A DNA stretch of 64,000 bases from Molossus alvarezi (Eukaryota; Chordata; Mammalia; Chiroptera; Molossidae): assembly GCA_037176705.1 (NCBI GenBank), contig CM073907.1, positions 12,555,001-12,619,000 of the forward strand, given 5' to 3'. The notes beneath the pieces were generated by a model that worked only from the letters and a program-made list of their open reading frames with translations, was not told the DNA's origin and ran no database searches. This document shows, piece by piece, positions 31,390 through 42,407 of this stretch (position 1 is its first letter; every line of letters begins with the position of its first letter). The position numbers and the translations under genes were made by a program.

Positions 31390-34129
31390 GTAAAACTTAT
31401 TTTAATATATATTCATCAAATAAATGAATGAGTTAACATGCATAAATATGAGAAACCCTGGAAACCTCTCGCATGTACTGAGGCATGCTCATTCATCCAC
31501 CTACGAGCCTTGGCCACAAGGGGCTGGGGCCACGTCTCATGCAACGTCTCCTGCAAGGTCAGGGTGGACGGCATCACCAACACTGAACACTAAGTGCACC
31601 TGGCCCTCAACACACTGCGTGCCGCATAGAAATCTCTAAGACGTACGCCAGGGACCGCACGTTTTCGGGCAAACTGCACGTTAGGCTCCGAGCTCACTCA
31701 TATGAACCTGCAGATATCCCTTCCCTCGCTACTTCAAGAATATAGAACGGTGTGTGTTTTTCGAACTTCGTCCCTCAGGGCGAAAAGTCACCAATACAAT
31801 GATTCTATAGTTACCCTGAGTTTCAAAAACCGAAGTAGCTGATGCAAGTGCAAACCCGTTAACTCGTGCGCGGTCCGCAGCGTTTGGGCAGGAGAACACG
31901 AGCTAACTCGTGAGCGGTCAAAAATGTGTTAAGCCACCTAACAGCCGTTGGAGAAAGAACCTATAGGAAGAACAGTGAATGCAGAAAAGAAGTGAGTTAG
32001 GAAGACAAACAGAAAAGCTAAAGGAACAGCGCAAAGTAGTGTTGGAGAGAAACACGTCTTGTCTAGTTCAGATCAATTTCGATCACCAGGCACCTTGCTA
32101 AGAACTGGGGACACAAGGTGTCTCCTGAAAGGGGCTTTCTGCCCTTGACAGTGGCCGGACGGTGACACATTTCCAAATACCAACTGCAAATGCATGTCTC
32201 CACCTTGGCACTTGGAAGGAAGGAAACATCGACTGGTCTACACGTTGATGTAAACACAGCTTCAAGCTTTTTTTTCTTTCTCTTTCGGTGATCATAGACA
32301 CCTTCTCCCTCTCAAAAATAGCAGCATATCAATTATCTGTTAAATCTCCTCTGGGAAATTTGTGTGTGTGTCTGGCATGACACCCCATCCCTGTGTCACT
32401 AAGTCCTGCCCCCCACATTCCTGTCCCTTCTGGCGACACCCACCTAAATTTCAACACATTTTCCCTCGCAAATTTAGCATCAGCTTACGTCAGGAACTAT
32501 ATTTAGAGCTTGCCTTTACCCTTAGCGAAGTATCAAGGTTGCTGCCATGGGTGTGTTTTATGTACGAAGAAAAGGATCCACTGTGCTCTAGAGGCTTTAT
32601 TCCTGCATTTGAACGTGGCCTTGAGGGGTGCAAGGCAGGACACACGCCATTCGGTCCGAAAACAAACCGGCAGCATTCTTCATTTTATTATGTGGACTCC
32701 CCACGCACTCTGCCACGCGGAATCTGTGTGGGATCTTATTTACTGTACTACAAAGCCATCCTCAGCTCTGTCCATTTTCTGCAAGGCAGGGGGAACAGGC
32801 CGCTTTTATGTTAGTCAAATGTCACATCAGAAAGGGGCACTCAGGAATGTTCGGAGAGCACACCAGGGTTTCTGGTCGACTGCGAAATCGAATTTGCCTT
32901 TGACAACAACAGATGAACTGAAGGGGTGAGACAGGTTTGATAAAAATAAAGAAGGCTTCCGGTTGCAATCAGGTTGTCAGGAAGTCGTGGAAGGAGACGA
33001 GACGCTCTGTGGTCTTTCTCAGTGGCCCCCCCTATCCCGAGACAGCCTGGGAGATGGTGGGAACCCCAGGACCCCAGAGCCACCTGGAAATGAGGGCCCC
33101 TCACACGCATGTCACTTGGTTCTTGCTTTACACGCGTGGCTGCTCTCCTGCTCCGCCTCCCCCAGGCTTCCCTGCAGCATCCACTGAACTGGGCTGAGGC
33201 CATGTCCTTAGAGCACCATCGGAAAGGCACCCAGTGAAAAGGGGACTTTCTGAGTGGCCCTGCAGCTCCCCGAGACACAGAATGGTCACAGCGGACGCGA
33301 GGTCTGCAGCCAAGAGCAAAACTGAGTTGTTTCTCTGGAAAAGCCAATGGCGGTGGAGGAGCAAGAAATCAACAGAAAGAAAATGATCGATCTAGCCATC
33401 ACCAACGGTGACAAGGGCACAACGGGAAATGTCCGTCCCAATGTCAAAGGCAGTGCCCCGGGGAGAAGGTGACCTGCCTGACTCTCACCTCCCCCACGCG
33501 GCCCGTGTCAAGGGAAAGTATTTCCTTCTCTCGCCACCGTGGAGGGAGTTCTGGTTACCACTCTCCACTCCCTTTCCACAGGCTCTTCGGGTGTGTGTAA
33601 CCCCTCGAAAATTGTCTCAGTATGTAAAAAATGCGTCTCAAAGACATTTCTGAGAGGCATTAGCAGAGGATTAGCGATCGCTCCTGAGCCCCTCTGTGTA
33701 ATTTTCCAGGCGTTAAGGAGAACCGGTCAGTTACAAGGTCGCTGATTCCGCCCAGTGTTCGTGAGGATAAAATGCAGAGTTGCTGAGGAGGCCTCTTTCC
33801 CTTTCTGGGCATTCTGGCTTCACACACAATCTCCCTGAGCCCCAATAAGGACCCTGTGTGGGGCTCAGTCACAAGGATAGGCTGTGTTACCATGGACCCA
33901 GGGGCGGCCAGCTCTCTGGTCAACCCCTGCTGAGCTCAAGCTGACAGAAAGGAAGAGAAGGAAAACAGACATCAGGAGAAGACTAAGTGCACTGCTGTTA
34001 GCATCGGCTAGGTTCCCCATATTTGTGGACCCTCTAAGTAACGTAGCCCCAATGTCTTTCAAACGTCCTTGAAAAAGTGGCTCTTAGGACATGAGAAAGA
34101 CTTGGCTCCTGCTACTAAACTTCGTAAAC
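31390..34129. other. SINE-free block
   Basis: About 2.7 kb without a bat SINE. Includes the repeated TAACTCGTGMGCGGTC motif at 31860-31920. Long chance-like frames of 150 codons (plus, 32362-32814) and 168 codons (minus, 32841-33347) are not recognised. No splice pattern is convincing. Confidence 0.5.
31859..31934. repeat. Paired motif beside TTAA, possible DNA-transposon end
   Basis: TTAACTCGTGCGCGGTC and CTAACTCGTGAGCGGTC occur 45 bases apart in the same orientation. The second copy is followed after a few bases by GTGTTAA. Subterminal repeats next to TTAA would fit a piggyBac-like element end, but I cannot find the opposite end. Confidence 0.3.
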
Positions 34130-35030
34130 TTTGGAAACAGGTTTTCACCAAGGGGGAAAGTTCTCAAAACCAAACCAAACTGAAACAGGAGTCATAAGGT
34201 AGAAACTAGCCCAGCAGATAACAAAACCAATTACGAAGCTTCAACATCAAAGTGGTTTGGAATTGGAGGAGAAATACAAGACAGATCGGTGGATCACAGT
34301 GAAGGATTTAACGTGCTCATGACAATTTAATTTACTACAAAGGTATATGGTAAAGGGATATTATATTACTAGAAAGGTAGCATTTCAAGAAAAGAGATGA
34401 CTCAATAAATGTGTTTCCTGCACCTAGGCAGGGTAGCCGGGTTCCTCTCATTCCTATTCCCAAATTAATTTCAAAGTTTCTAAATGTAAAAATGAGGTCA
34501 TAAGCGAAGGCGTGGACAAAGAGTGACTCTGGGAATAATCTCGAAGATGGGAGGGACGGCCACTTTCTATGCAGGACACGACACTCGAAATCAAACAATA
34601 AGTAGGGGAAACATTGGCAACACGGACTCAAAGAGCTAACTTCCTTAATGTAGAAAGTGCTCATCCAAACAAAAAATAAACGGACCAACAGAATGGGGAA
34701 AAAACACATGGCAAATTCACAGGAAGAGAAATACACATCTCAAAACACAAACAAAAATCCTAAGACAATGCTCAACTTCGCACATATTTTAAGAGGTCAA
34801 ATCGAAGAAGCAACGAGATGCTTATTTTCCCCCGTCACATTGCAAAGCCCTGGCAGGGCCTGGGGGACCATCGAGTGGAGTGTGTATAAGATCTAACGTT
34901 TTTAGGAACTTGGCAATGTTTACCAAAAGTTAGAAAGCCTGCATCTCAGCAATCTGTGGACCACAAGGAATTTACCCTTTAAACATACTCCCATGAGCTG
35001 AGCTTCCGCTGAGGTCAAGGTTGCAGAAAT
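34130..35030 (+). mobile_element. Ancient L1 ORF2 C-terminal fragment
   Basis: Plus-strand landmarks in order: GGAGAAATACAAGACAGATC, AATGGGGAAAAAACACATGG, AGGAAGAGAAATACACATCT, GACAATGCTCAACTTCGCAC and AACTTGGCAATGTTTACC. They follow the last third of L1 ORF2. All frames are broken; this is an old copy. Confidence 0.7.
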
Positions 35031-35197
35031 ACAGTCACCTCCAGGTCGTCACTCACCACGGGATCAGGCTCAACCCCCCCTCCTGTACGGGAAAGGGGAC
35101 CTGGCGTGTCCACCTCCGGCCGACTGGTAGTATATGGTTCTTGATTGTGTGCAGGAAAAACTCCACAACAGGAGTCCAGGTGGATTTTAGAGGACTT

Positions 35198-35680
35198 TAA
35201 AAAAAATTTTTTTTCCTTTATTGATTTTTTTTTTTTTTATCCTTACCCGAGGACATTTTTTTCCATTCTTTGCACAGATAGAGTGGGAGGGAGGGAGAGG
35301 AAGAGAGAGAGAGAGAGAGAAACATCGACGTGAAAGGGACACATCGAGTGGCTGCCACCCGCACGACCAACCAGGGCCGGGGACAAACTGCAACCGAGGT
35401 ACATGCCCTTAGCGGGAACCGAACCCGGGTCTCTCCGGACCGCAGGCCGATGCTCTAACCACTGAGCCAAACCGGCCAGGGCTCCTTTATTGATTTTAGA
35501 GAGAGAGGAAGGGAGAGGGAGATAGAAACATCGATGAGCGAGAACATCGATTGGCCGCCTCCTGCACGTCCCCCACTGGGGATCCGGCCCACAACCTGGG
35601 CATGTGCCCTGACCGGGAATCAAACCCATGACCTCTTGGTGCATGGGCCGATGCTCAACCACTGAGCCACACTGGCCGGA
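35198..35680 (-). repeat. bat SINE, C type, host of a nested SINE
   Basis: The tail lies at 35198-35228 and the rest at 35483-35680 (body CCCCCACTGGGGATCCGG, B box complement GGGAATCAAACCC, head CACACTGGCCGG). Its own TSD is TTTTAGAGGACTTT / ACTTAGAGGACGTTT. It is interrupted by the H-type SINE at 35229-35482. Confidence 0.93.
35229..35482 (-). repeat. bat SINE, H type, nested
   Basis: Full-length minus copy with hairpin ATCCTTACCCGAGGAC. Perfect TSD TCCTTTATTGATTTT at 35214-35228 and 35483-35497, made from the host SINE. Confidence 0.96.
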
Positions 35681-35985
35681 CTTAGAGGACGTTTATTAAA
35701 GCTGGGGACAGTGAAATAGGCAAGGGCTGGGAAATGAGCCCTGGCTGGTCTGCTCTGGCTCACTGAGAAGTCAAAAAGGGGGCTTTGGGGACAGGTGCAG
35801 GGGACTTGCCCGGGATGAATTGCCACTGCCCATTGCTGCCCTGGTTGCAAGCATCGTGGGCTCCCTCGGAGTTTAGGAGATGCCGCCTGTGGGGGAAGCA
35901 GGGGGAGGGGGGCACAGGCGTGCTCCTGGGAAGCTTGGGGCTCTTTCTCTTTTGCAGGTGGAATCTTAGGGGCGGTCTCATAGAA
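35681..35985. other. Intergenic DNA without recognised genes
   Basis: About 300 bases, G-rich on the plus strand; nothing recognised. Confidence 0.5.
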
Positions 35986-36100
35986 GGTGTCTCTCACGTC
36001 GATGTTTCTCTCTCTCTTTCTCCCCTTCCCTCTTCCTACTCTCCCTAAACATCAACAGAAAATAATATCTTCAAGTGAGGATGAACAAATAAAATACAAT
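35986..36100 (+). repeat. bat SINE 3' fragment, H type
   Basis: Only GTGTCTCTCACGTCGATGTT, the pyrimidine stretch and the tail ATCTTCAAGTGAGGATGAAC remain. Truncated at the 5' side. Confidence 0.85.
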
Positions 36101-36163
36101 AAGGGGGAGGTTAAAACTCGACAGTAGTTATCGGATCAATGTTCCACGTCCTGTGTGTCCCCT

Positions 36164-36260
36164 TCCCTTGAACACAACAGATGCAAAGCTGGGTGACTTT
36201 GGAGATTTAAGTGGTAATAAGCCTTGCAGCCGCCCCCAAGCTTCTCGGAAGGCTTTCTGT
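36164..36260 (+). repeat. Local duplication, copy 1
   Basis: From TCCCTTGAACACAACAGATG to GAAGGCTTTCTGT this is repeated in direct orientation at 37224-37320. I count two mismatches near the left end, then about 80 identical bases. It is not part of any recognised dispersed repeat. Confidence 0.95.
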
Positions 36261-37223
36261 GTTCACAGTGAGTCCGCAGAAAAGATCCCGCAGCACACAG
36301 AGCGGTGCTTCCTGTGGCAGCGGATCCTGCAACTGTAGCAGGTTGGGTTAGACTGGGTGAAACCAGACACTGCAGCTGGGGAGACTGGTCTGTTAAATAA
36401 CCATGTTCCTGTAAACAGCCAGGCTAGATTTATTGTGCCCCTGGGAAAGTCTCTGGAACGGCACAGAAAATGCTTCTGTTGATGAGTCCTTGTAGCCTGC
36501 AGCTGAACAGTGGCCTAAAAGGGAAAGCAATGCCCTGCAGGTTTTATATAACGTGACTTATCAATTCCTGTCTGGGAACGGTCTGTCCCTCGCAGGGACG
36601 TGAGCAAGACCAAAGGTCTGCCTGTGTAAAACATCCTGGGGGGGCGGGGGTGAGAGAACAATCTTGAATTGAATTGAGGGCAAAAGCGAAGAAAAGGATA
36701 AGGAAGGATGGGGCAATTAATACACGAACACAGTTTATTGACTAATGCATTCAGACAAAGAGAGGAAACCAAGGCCTGGCTTGCGTGTGTGATAACCTGC
36801 CCAAGGTCACGGGCTCCATCTCCAGCCTCCTCCTCCAGGGCGGCTGCATCACGGGGAGCAGGCCGGCTCCCAATACCCCCAGGGCGGCAGAGATCCTCCT
36901 CTCCGGAAGGCACCCCTCGTTTACAGCTGGTAATGAAACCGCCTGCGACTCAGCGCTCGCTCATCCAGCTTTGGGTGTCTTCCCATACAGTTCTATAGAA
37001 ATGTTTGCAAAACAGGAAATGGGGTCAAAGAGAGAGATCAGACAGGGTGAGAGCGATGGTCAAATGAGAGGGTTTTACTAATGTACAAAATATGATCAAG
37101 CGCGGAGAGGTCTATAGTTGCCTTTCTGGCTGTCGTAGGTCATCACCGAAGACGACACCCACACACACTTTGACCATCCTCACAGGGCCAACATCTCCCG
37201 TGTGGACCCCTGGGGAGTCCCCT
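36261..37223. other. Spacer between the two duplicate copies
   Basis: Unique DNA except for a likely MIR piece at 36745-36815. No gene recognised. Confidence 0.5.
36745..36815 (-). repeat. Probable MIR fragment
   Basis: GAGAGGAAACCAAGGCCTGG followed by AACCTGCCCAAGGTCACGGG is the antisense MIR core, diverged. Confidence 0.55.
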
Positions 37224-37320
37224 CCCCTTGAATACAACAGATGCAAAGCTGGGTGACTTTGGAGATTTAAGTGGTAATAAGCCTTGCAGCCGCCCCCAAG
37301 CTTCTCGGAAGGCTTTCTGT
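37224..37320 (+). repeat. Local duplication, copy 2
   Basis: Second copy of the 36164-36260 segment, 1060 bases away. Flanks differ sharply on both sides, with no poly-A and no obvious TSD. Confidence 0.95.
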
Positions 37321-38449
37321 GGGAGAAGTCACATGCCCTGAGAGAGACAGAGGTGACAGTCAGCCCCCATCTGGCCCACGCACCCCCACTGATAACCCCG
37401 TCCTGGGCACACAGCCCAGGTGAGCTCTGACATGCTTCCATGAGACTGCAATCCCATGAGAGACCCTAGTGAGGAACCCCCACCTCCAAGGACCAAGACA
37501 GAGAATAATAAACAGGCACTGTGTTCTGGGGCGCTTTCTTACTCAACAATGGGTCATTGAAACAGCTCACCCAACTGCAAAAATATTAAAATAGATTTCT
37601 TGCTGGAAGTCATGAGAAATATAAACAAACAAAAAAGGTTCATGAACAACTGTTGAGCTGGTATATTGCTTCTCTGAACGGAAGGCCTTAGAGATGCGTC
37701 TGTATTTTCTGGGGTATTTTGAAGGACAGCAGGTGTGAGCACACAGCAGCAGGCAGCAGGGGTGGGCTGGGGGCAGGCCAGGTGGATAACAGGTGGGCAG
37801 GACAGAGACACGATGACCACACAGGGGTCCAAGAGGTGGTCAGCTACAGAACTCAGCCACACTTAACTCAGCCTTGCTGGTTATTTCTGCTACAAACTCT
37901 CGAACCCTCCAGGGTTGGCGAGGATTTCACATTGTGAGCACAGAAGTGGAATCACTTGTACAACCCCAGGTTATGCAACGAACATCTTTTAGGGTTTACT
38001 TTCTCTGCACTGAAATCTTTTCCTTTTGGATTTCAGCCTTCCTGTGTTTCAATCAGAGAAGATTCCACAGGGCTTTGAACTCAAATTCAGATGTAAAATG
38101 TTAGAGATGAAAGCAGAGACTAGAACAGAAAATAAAAAACAAACAAAACGCAGTTCCAAGGGAATATGGGAAAAGCACACTTCAGAGAGAGAGCGGGCAC
38201 TTCGCGGTAGGAGGTCGAGCCTCACCCTTGAGGAGCAGATGTGGGCACAGTCATCACAACAGTCATTTCTGAGGGTCAGAGCTGGAAGCAAGCGGCCTGC
38301 AGGGGGCGTGGGACCGACTGCGCGGGAAACTGCAGGCGTGTCTGTCCACGCAGCGAGCACACCCACGGGTGCCCCATCCTCCGAGCAGAGAGCCCGGCGA
38401 CCTTCAAGCAGTTCTGAGCGTTCCTTTATCTGGCAAAATAACTTCTTTC
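37321..38449. other. Intergenic DNA without recognised genes
   Basis: Unique-looking sequence. A 144-codon plus frame (38026-38460) overlaps a 105-codon minus frame and is not recognised. Confidence 0.5.
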
Positions 38450-38894
38450 TTTCTTTTTAAATAGATTTGTGTGTGTGTTTATTGGTTTTAGAATGAGAGG
38501 AAGAGAGGGGGAGAGAGAGAGAAACATTGATCAGATGCCTCCTGTATGCATCCTCCAACGGGACTGAACCTGTAATCTAGGTATGTGCCCTGACCAGGAA
38601 TCGAACCCGCAACCTAGGTATGTGCCCTGACCAGGAATCGAACCCGCAACCTAGGTATGTGCCCTGACCAGGAATCAAACCCACAGCCTAGGTATGTGCC
38701 CTGATCAGGATCAAACCTGCAACCTAGATATGTGCCCTGACCAGGAATCGAACCCGCAACCTAGGTATGTGCCCTGACCAGGAATCGAACCCACAGCCTA
38801 GGTATGTGCCCTGATCAGGATCAAACCTGCAACCTAGGTATGTGCCCTGACCGACCAGGACGATGCTCCAACCAACTGCCGCCTGGCCAGGGCA
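38450..38894 (-). repeat. bat SINE expanded by an internal tandem array
   Basis: The tail and body lie at 38450-38580 and the head remnant (AACCAACTGCCGCCTGGCCAGGGC) at 38871-38894. Between them the B-box region has expanded into the 37-bp array at 38581-38860. Without it the SINE would be about 200 bases. Confidence 0.92.
38581..38860 (-). repeat. 37-bp tandem array of SINE B-box units
   Basis: Units begin GTATGTGCCCTGACCAGGAA at 38581, 38618, 38655, 38692, 38728 (ATATG), 38765, 38802 and 38838. That is seven units of 36-37 bases and a partial eighth. Units 2-3-4 and 5-6-7 share the same variants (AGCCTAG, then GATCAGGATCAAAC), giving a 110-base higher-order repeat. On the minus strand units 1, 2, 5 and 6 each carry the exact Pol III B box GGTTCGATTCC. 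Units 3, 4 and 7 carry one- or two-base variants. Confidence 0.95.
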
Positions 38895-41268
38895 AGAACT
38901 ACTTATCAAATAGACCACCTCGCTGTATTTCGCCAGATATGTCCTTGTGAGATCCCTTCTGTCTTTTAGGTTTCAACAAATGAATTCTCAATATTAGTTG
39001 TTCCCCAGTTCAAAGGTGACATCCCCCACAGCCAAAGCCAATCCAGAGGCTGGAGACACCTTGGGGAAGGAGCTCCCAGGGGCCCGAGCTGCGCAGACCT
39101 CCTCCTGGGTCCCTGATCCTGGGGCGCCAGCGTGGCCCACACGCCTCTCTGGGAGAGAGCAAACGTCCCTGTGACGAGTCTGTTTCTCTTTTGTATCGAA
39201 TTAGAACTGTAAAGAAAACGTAAGAGGACCATTCGCTACGATCCAGGCAATTTTTGCCACACTTGATGCTCTTTTCCGTCTCATGTTTTAATCTTCCCAC
39301 GTGGTAGATTTCAAGTGCAGCTCCTCCTTCCCTCCCACCAGGGTGCGAAGCCCACGCTTTGCCTACACAAGGCTTTGTGGCTTTGAGGATCTCACAGGGG
39401 ATGGACCAAACAGGTATTTCCCTCTAGGTAAATCGAGATCTTTCTGATGTCAACAGACCTCCAGATTGTTACGTTTTGCTGTAAGAAGTCCCTTCAAGGC
39501 TGCGCCAAGTACAGCCCTAGACAGAGCTCCAAAGACTGGGCTCAGAGATCGAAATGAACATATAGGTGCAGAAAGAAAAGTTTTCTTCTCTTCCATCTCC
39601 TCCTCTCCCCTAAAATGTCCCGCCCCCGGGGAGCTGAGTCTTTAAACAAAGATGATGTTCCACGGTCTCTTCCAGTTCCCCATTCACAGCCGTCACCACC
39701 ATCAGACCAAATGACAAGCATGGAGGTGTGGCCACGTGAATCAAACAGGGGGGTCTGTTCTGAGGCAACGCCTGTGTCATGGCTTTTTCTCTGTCTGAGA
39801 AGTGGGGTGACAGGGTGAGAAAGGCCTGCGGGGTAACAGCATGTCAAGGAGGGGACTGTAGACCCGCAAAGTCCCCACTGTGTGCTGTCGGAATCAGCTA
39901 GGCACGGGGCTCTTGGAACTCGGGGGGAGGAGGGCAAACCACACAAACAGCGTATCTCAGTCATCAGACACAATCAGGCCTGGCGTGCTAACCATGACAC
40001 AAGCCTGCAGCAGACAGCGGTCAGGGACAATGCCCGGGGTTAAAACGGAATCCACCCTGTTACGAAAGAGGAGAAACCTCAGCAAATCGCTGTCTGTGTT
40101 CACTCTGCGCGGATGAACCGGCTTACAACAAACCTAGTCCCTCCGAATCTGCGGGAAGGAAATTCTCCAAATCGAGCGAAAGCTAGCAAAATAGTGCTTT
40201 TGAACAAATTTCGAAGTTAACATTTTTATTTGTTTGCAAACGCAACCATGAGTCTTGAGACAAAAAGTTGAATTCCTTGTTAAATAAGGAATGGCTCTGA
40301 ATACAACCCCCCAAAAAACTGTATCCATGTTATAGCCTTTCACACATTGAAAGGATACATTTACAAAGGATACATTTACAAAGATCGCGGAGACCATGTT
40401 ACCCGATTGACTCTGACATTTGAATACATAAAGGAGTTCCGTTAAGGTAAAGAGAGAGGTCATCATTACAAGTAGCAAATATTACCAATTGAAACAATGT
40501 TTAAAGGGTGTTAGATTTTCATTCTCCTCTTCAGTGCAAAGCAGCTTCGATTGGACCATAAGGATGCCTAAAGCAATTCTTTTAAATTGGTTGTTTGAAG
40601 GAACTGATCTCATTAATGGGGGGAAAAAAAAAAAAAGCATCCACTTGAGTTTCAGGACCATTGTTCTTGCTAGAAAGGAACATCTAACACATACTCTTTC
40701 CCGGCTCACACGGAAGGGGGGGGGGTCTCTGCTTGATCATCTACAGCTTGAAGGCCACTGGGAATCTGTTTCCTCCAACTGTCGGCAAGGAGATTTAATT
40801 TGGAATGTCATAAAGTAGGAGATTTCTCCCAAGCTCTTGGCTTGCCTTGGGACTTAGAGCAAAGCTGGGTCCTCCCCCTGCGGCCTTGGGCAGCTCCTGG
40901 CGCGGGCCTTCTGGAGGGTTTGGTGACTGCCCTGTGCAGGGGCAGAAGGTTCCTCTGTGTCCTTTTGACCCTGAACTGTTTCAACTAGCTTTAGTCACCG
41001 GCATTTACTCCTCATTTGCAGATTAACTTTGTATCATGACTGAGGCATACAATCATAAAACAATCTCACTCACAACAGTCTCCTGACCTCCCTCCACACA
41101 CCACTTTTTAGCAATGAAATGGTGTTTTTCCCTCTTTTTAATCCTGAGATCATGTGTTCTATCAATGTCGGTAATGGGATGACCAAAGGACAAAGAAAAG
41201 AAAAAAAAAAGAGGAGTTTTGAGGAAGAGTTTCATTTCTGGCTATAATGACCAGGATAGGGCTTTTTT
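38895..41268. other. SINE-free block
   Basis: About 2.4 kb of unique-looking DNA. Frames of 143 codons (minus, 39542-39973) and 114 codons (minus, 40134-40478) are not recognised. A small exact tandem duplication, GGATACATTTACAAA twice, lies near 40355-40384. Confidence 0.5.
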
Positions 41269-41283
41269 CCTGTCTTATTTTTA

Positions 41284-41398
41284 TTTATTTATTTATTTTT
41301 TTCTTTTTTTGGAACGTGCCCCTAGCGGGAACTGAACCGGGGACTCTCTGGTCCGCAGGCTGATGCTCCAACCGCTGAGCCAAACCAGCCAGGGCTCT
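41284..41398 (-). repeat. tRNA-head-only SINE retrocopy
   Basis: On the minus strand a complete SINE head (GCCCTGGCTGGTTTGGCTCA to GGGGCACGTTCC, about 85 bases) joins directly to an A-rich tail of about 30 bases. The whole body and pyrimidine tract are absent. TSD TGTCTTATTTTTA (41271-41283) / TGTCGTATTTTTA (41399-41411). Confidence 0.88.
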
Positions 41399-41411
41399 TG
41401 TCGTATTTTTA

Positions 41412-41894
41412 AAGAAAAAGAAAGAGATGCATTTCAATGAATGGTAACATTTTATAAACCTTTGGAATTTGAGGATATATTCTATTCCTGAAATTTTCAC
41501 AGCTCAAGTCTCCGAAGGGACAGACCAGTTATACACGGAGCTTGACAACGTTGTGTATTTGGTGTTGAAATGATCACAACCGTGGTTCGCTACTGTGATG
41601 TTATAAATAAAGTGGATGCATGATAAATATAGAGACTCCTGAAAGGTAACGTGTCTGGGGAAATTCTGTAGGCCGAAAGCTGTATTCGGGCCTCCCTGCT
41701 CAAGCAAGGACACCCTGTTGGTTGCTTTCGCCTTGCAGAGTCGAAGGCACGCCTGTTTGCACTGAGCTACGTGGTATAAGCCCAGCAGTTGTACTCATCA
41801 CTGTGCTGAACTCACAATAAGAAAAGTAAGTCAGCCTCTTTCGAAAGAAAGTGGCTTCACAAACATATGTTTATAATGTCCTAAGAGTCCTTTT
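41412..41894. other. Intergenic DNA without recognised genes
   Basis: About 480 bases of unique sequence; nothing recognised. Confidence 0.5.
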
Positions 41895-41910
41895 AAGAGA
41901 GACCTGGAGA

Positions 41911-42160
41911 GCCCTGGCTGGTTTGGCTCAGTGGTTAGAGCATCGGCCTGCGGTCCAGAGAGACCCGGGTTCGGTTCCCGCTAAGGGCATGTACCTTGGT
42001 TGCAGTTTGTCCCTTGGCCCTGGTTGGGTCATGCGGGTGGCAACCACTTGATGTGTCCTTTTCACGTCGATTTTTCTCTCTCTTTCTCTTTCTCTCTCTC
42101 CCTCCCACTCTATCTGAACAAAAAACGAAAAAGTGTCCTCGGGTGAGGATAAAAAAAAAA
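41911..42160 (+). repeat. bat SINE, H type (first of a tandem pair)
   Basis: Full-length, tail TCCTCGGGTGAGGATA plus poly-A. Flanked by AAGAGAGACCTGGAG on the left and AGAGAGAGACGTGGAG on the right, where the next SINE starts at once. Confidence 0.95.
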
Positions 42161-42176
42161 GAGAGAGAGACGTGGA

Positions 42177-42407
42177 GGGTTTGGCTCAGCGGTTGGAACA
42201 TCAGCCCATAGTCCAATGATTCAAGGGTTCGATTCCAGTCAAGGGCATGTACCTCAGTTGCAGTTCGTCCCCGACCCTGGTCCAGTGGTGCGGAAGGCAG
42301 CCAGTCGATGTGGCTCTATCACGTTGATGTTTCTCTGTCTCTCTCTCCCTCTCTCCCACTCTATCTGATGATAAATAGAAAAGTATCCTCGGGTGAGGAA
42401 TAAGAAA
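42177..42407 (+). repeat. bat SINE, H type (second of a tandem pair)
   Basis: It begins at GGTTTGGCTCAGCGG, so the first nine head bases (GCCCTGGCC) are missing. The B box GGTTCGATTCC is intact and the tail is ATCCTCGGGTGAGGAATAAG. It is followed by a third copy of the site sequence, AGAGACACCTGGAG. Confidence 0.94.

Noticed and set aside
32362..32814. 150-codon plus frame
   Set aside because: No match to a known family and no conserved-looking motif; two other plus frames overlap it.
32841..33347. 168-codon minus frame
   Set aside because: No recognisable domain, no splice or promoter setting, and overlapping long plus-strand frames of equal quality. Likely chance in moderate-GC DNA.
38581..38860. 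CRISPR array
   Set aside because: The 37-bp units are contiguous, with no spacers, and derive from a SINE in a mammalian genome.
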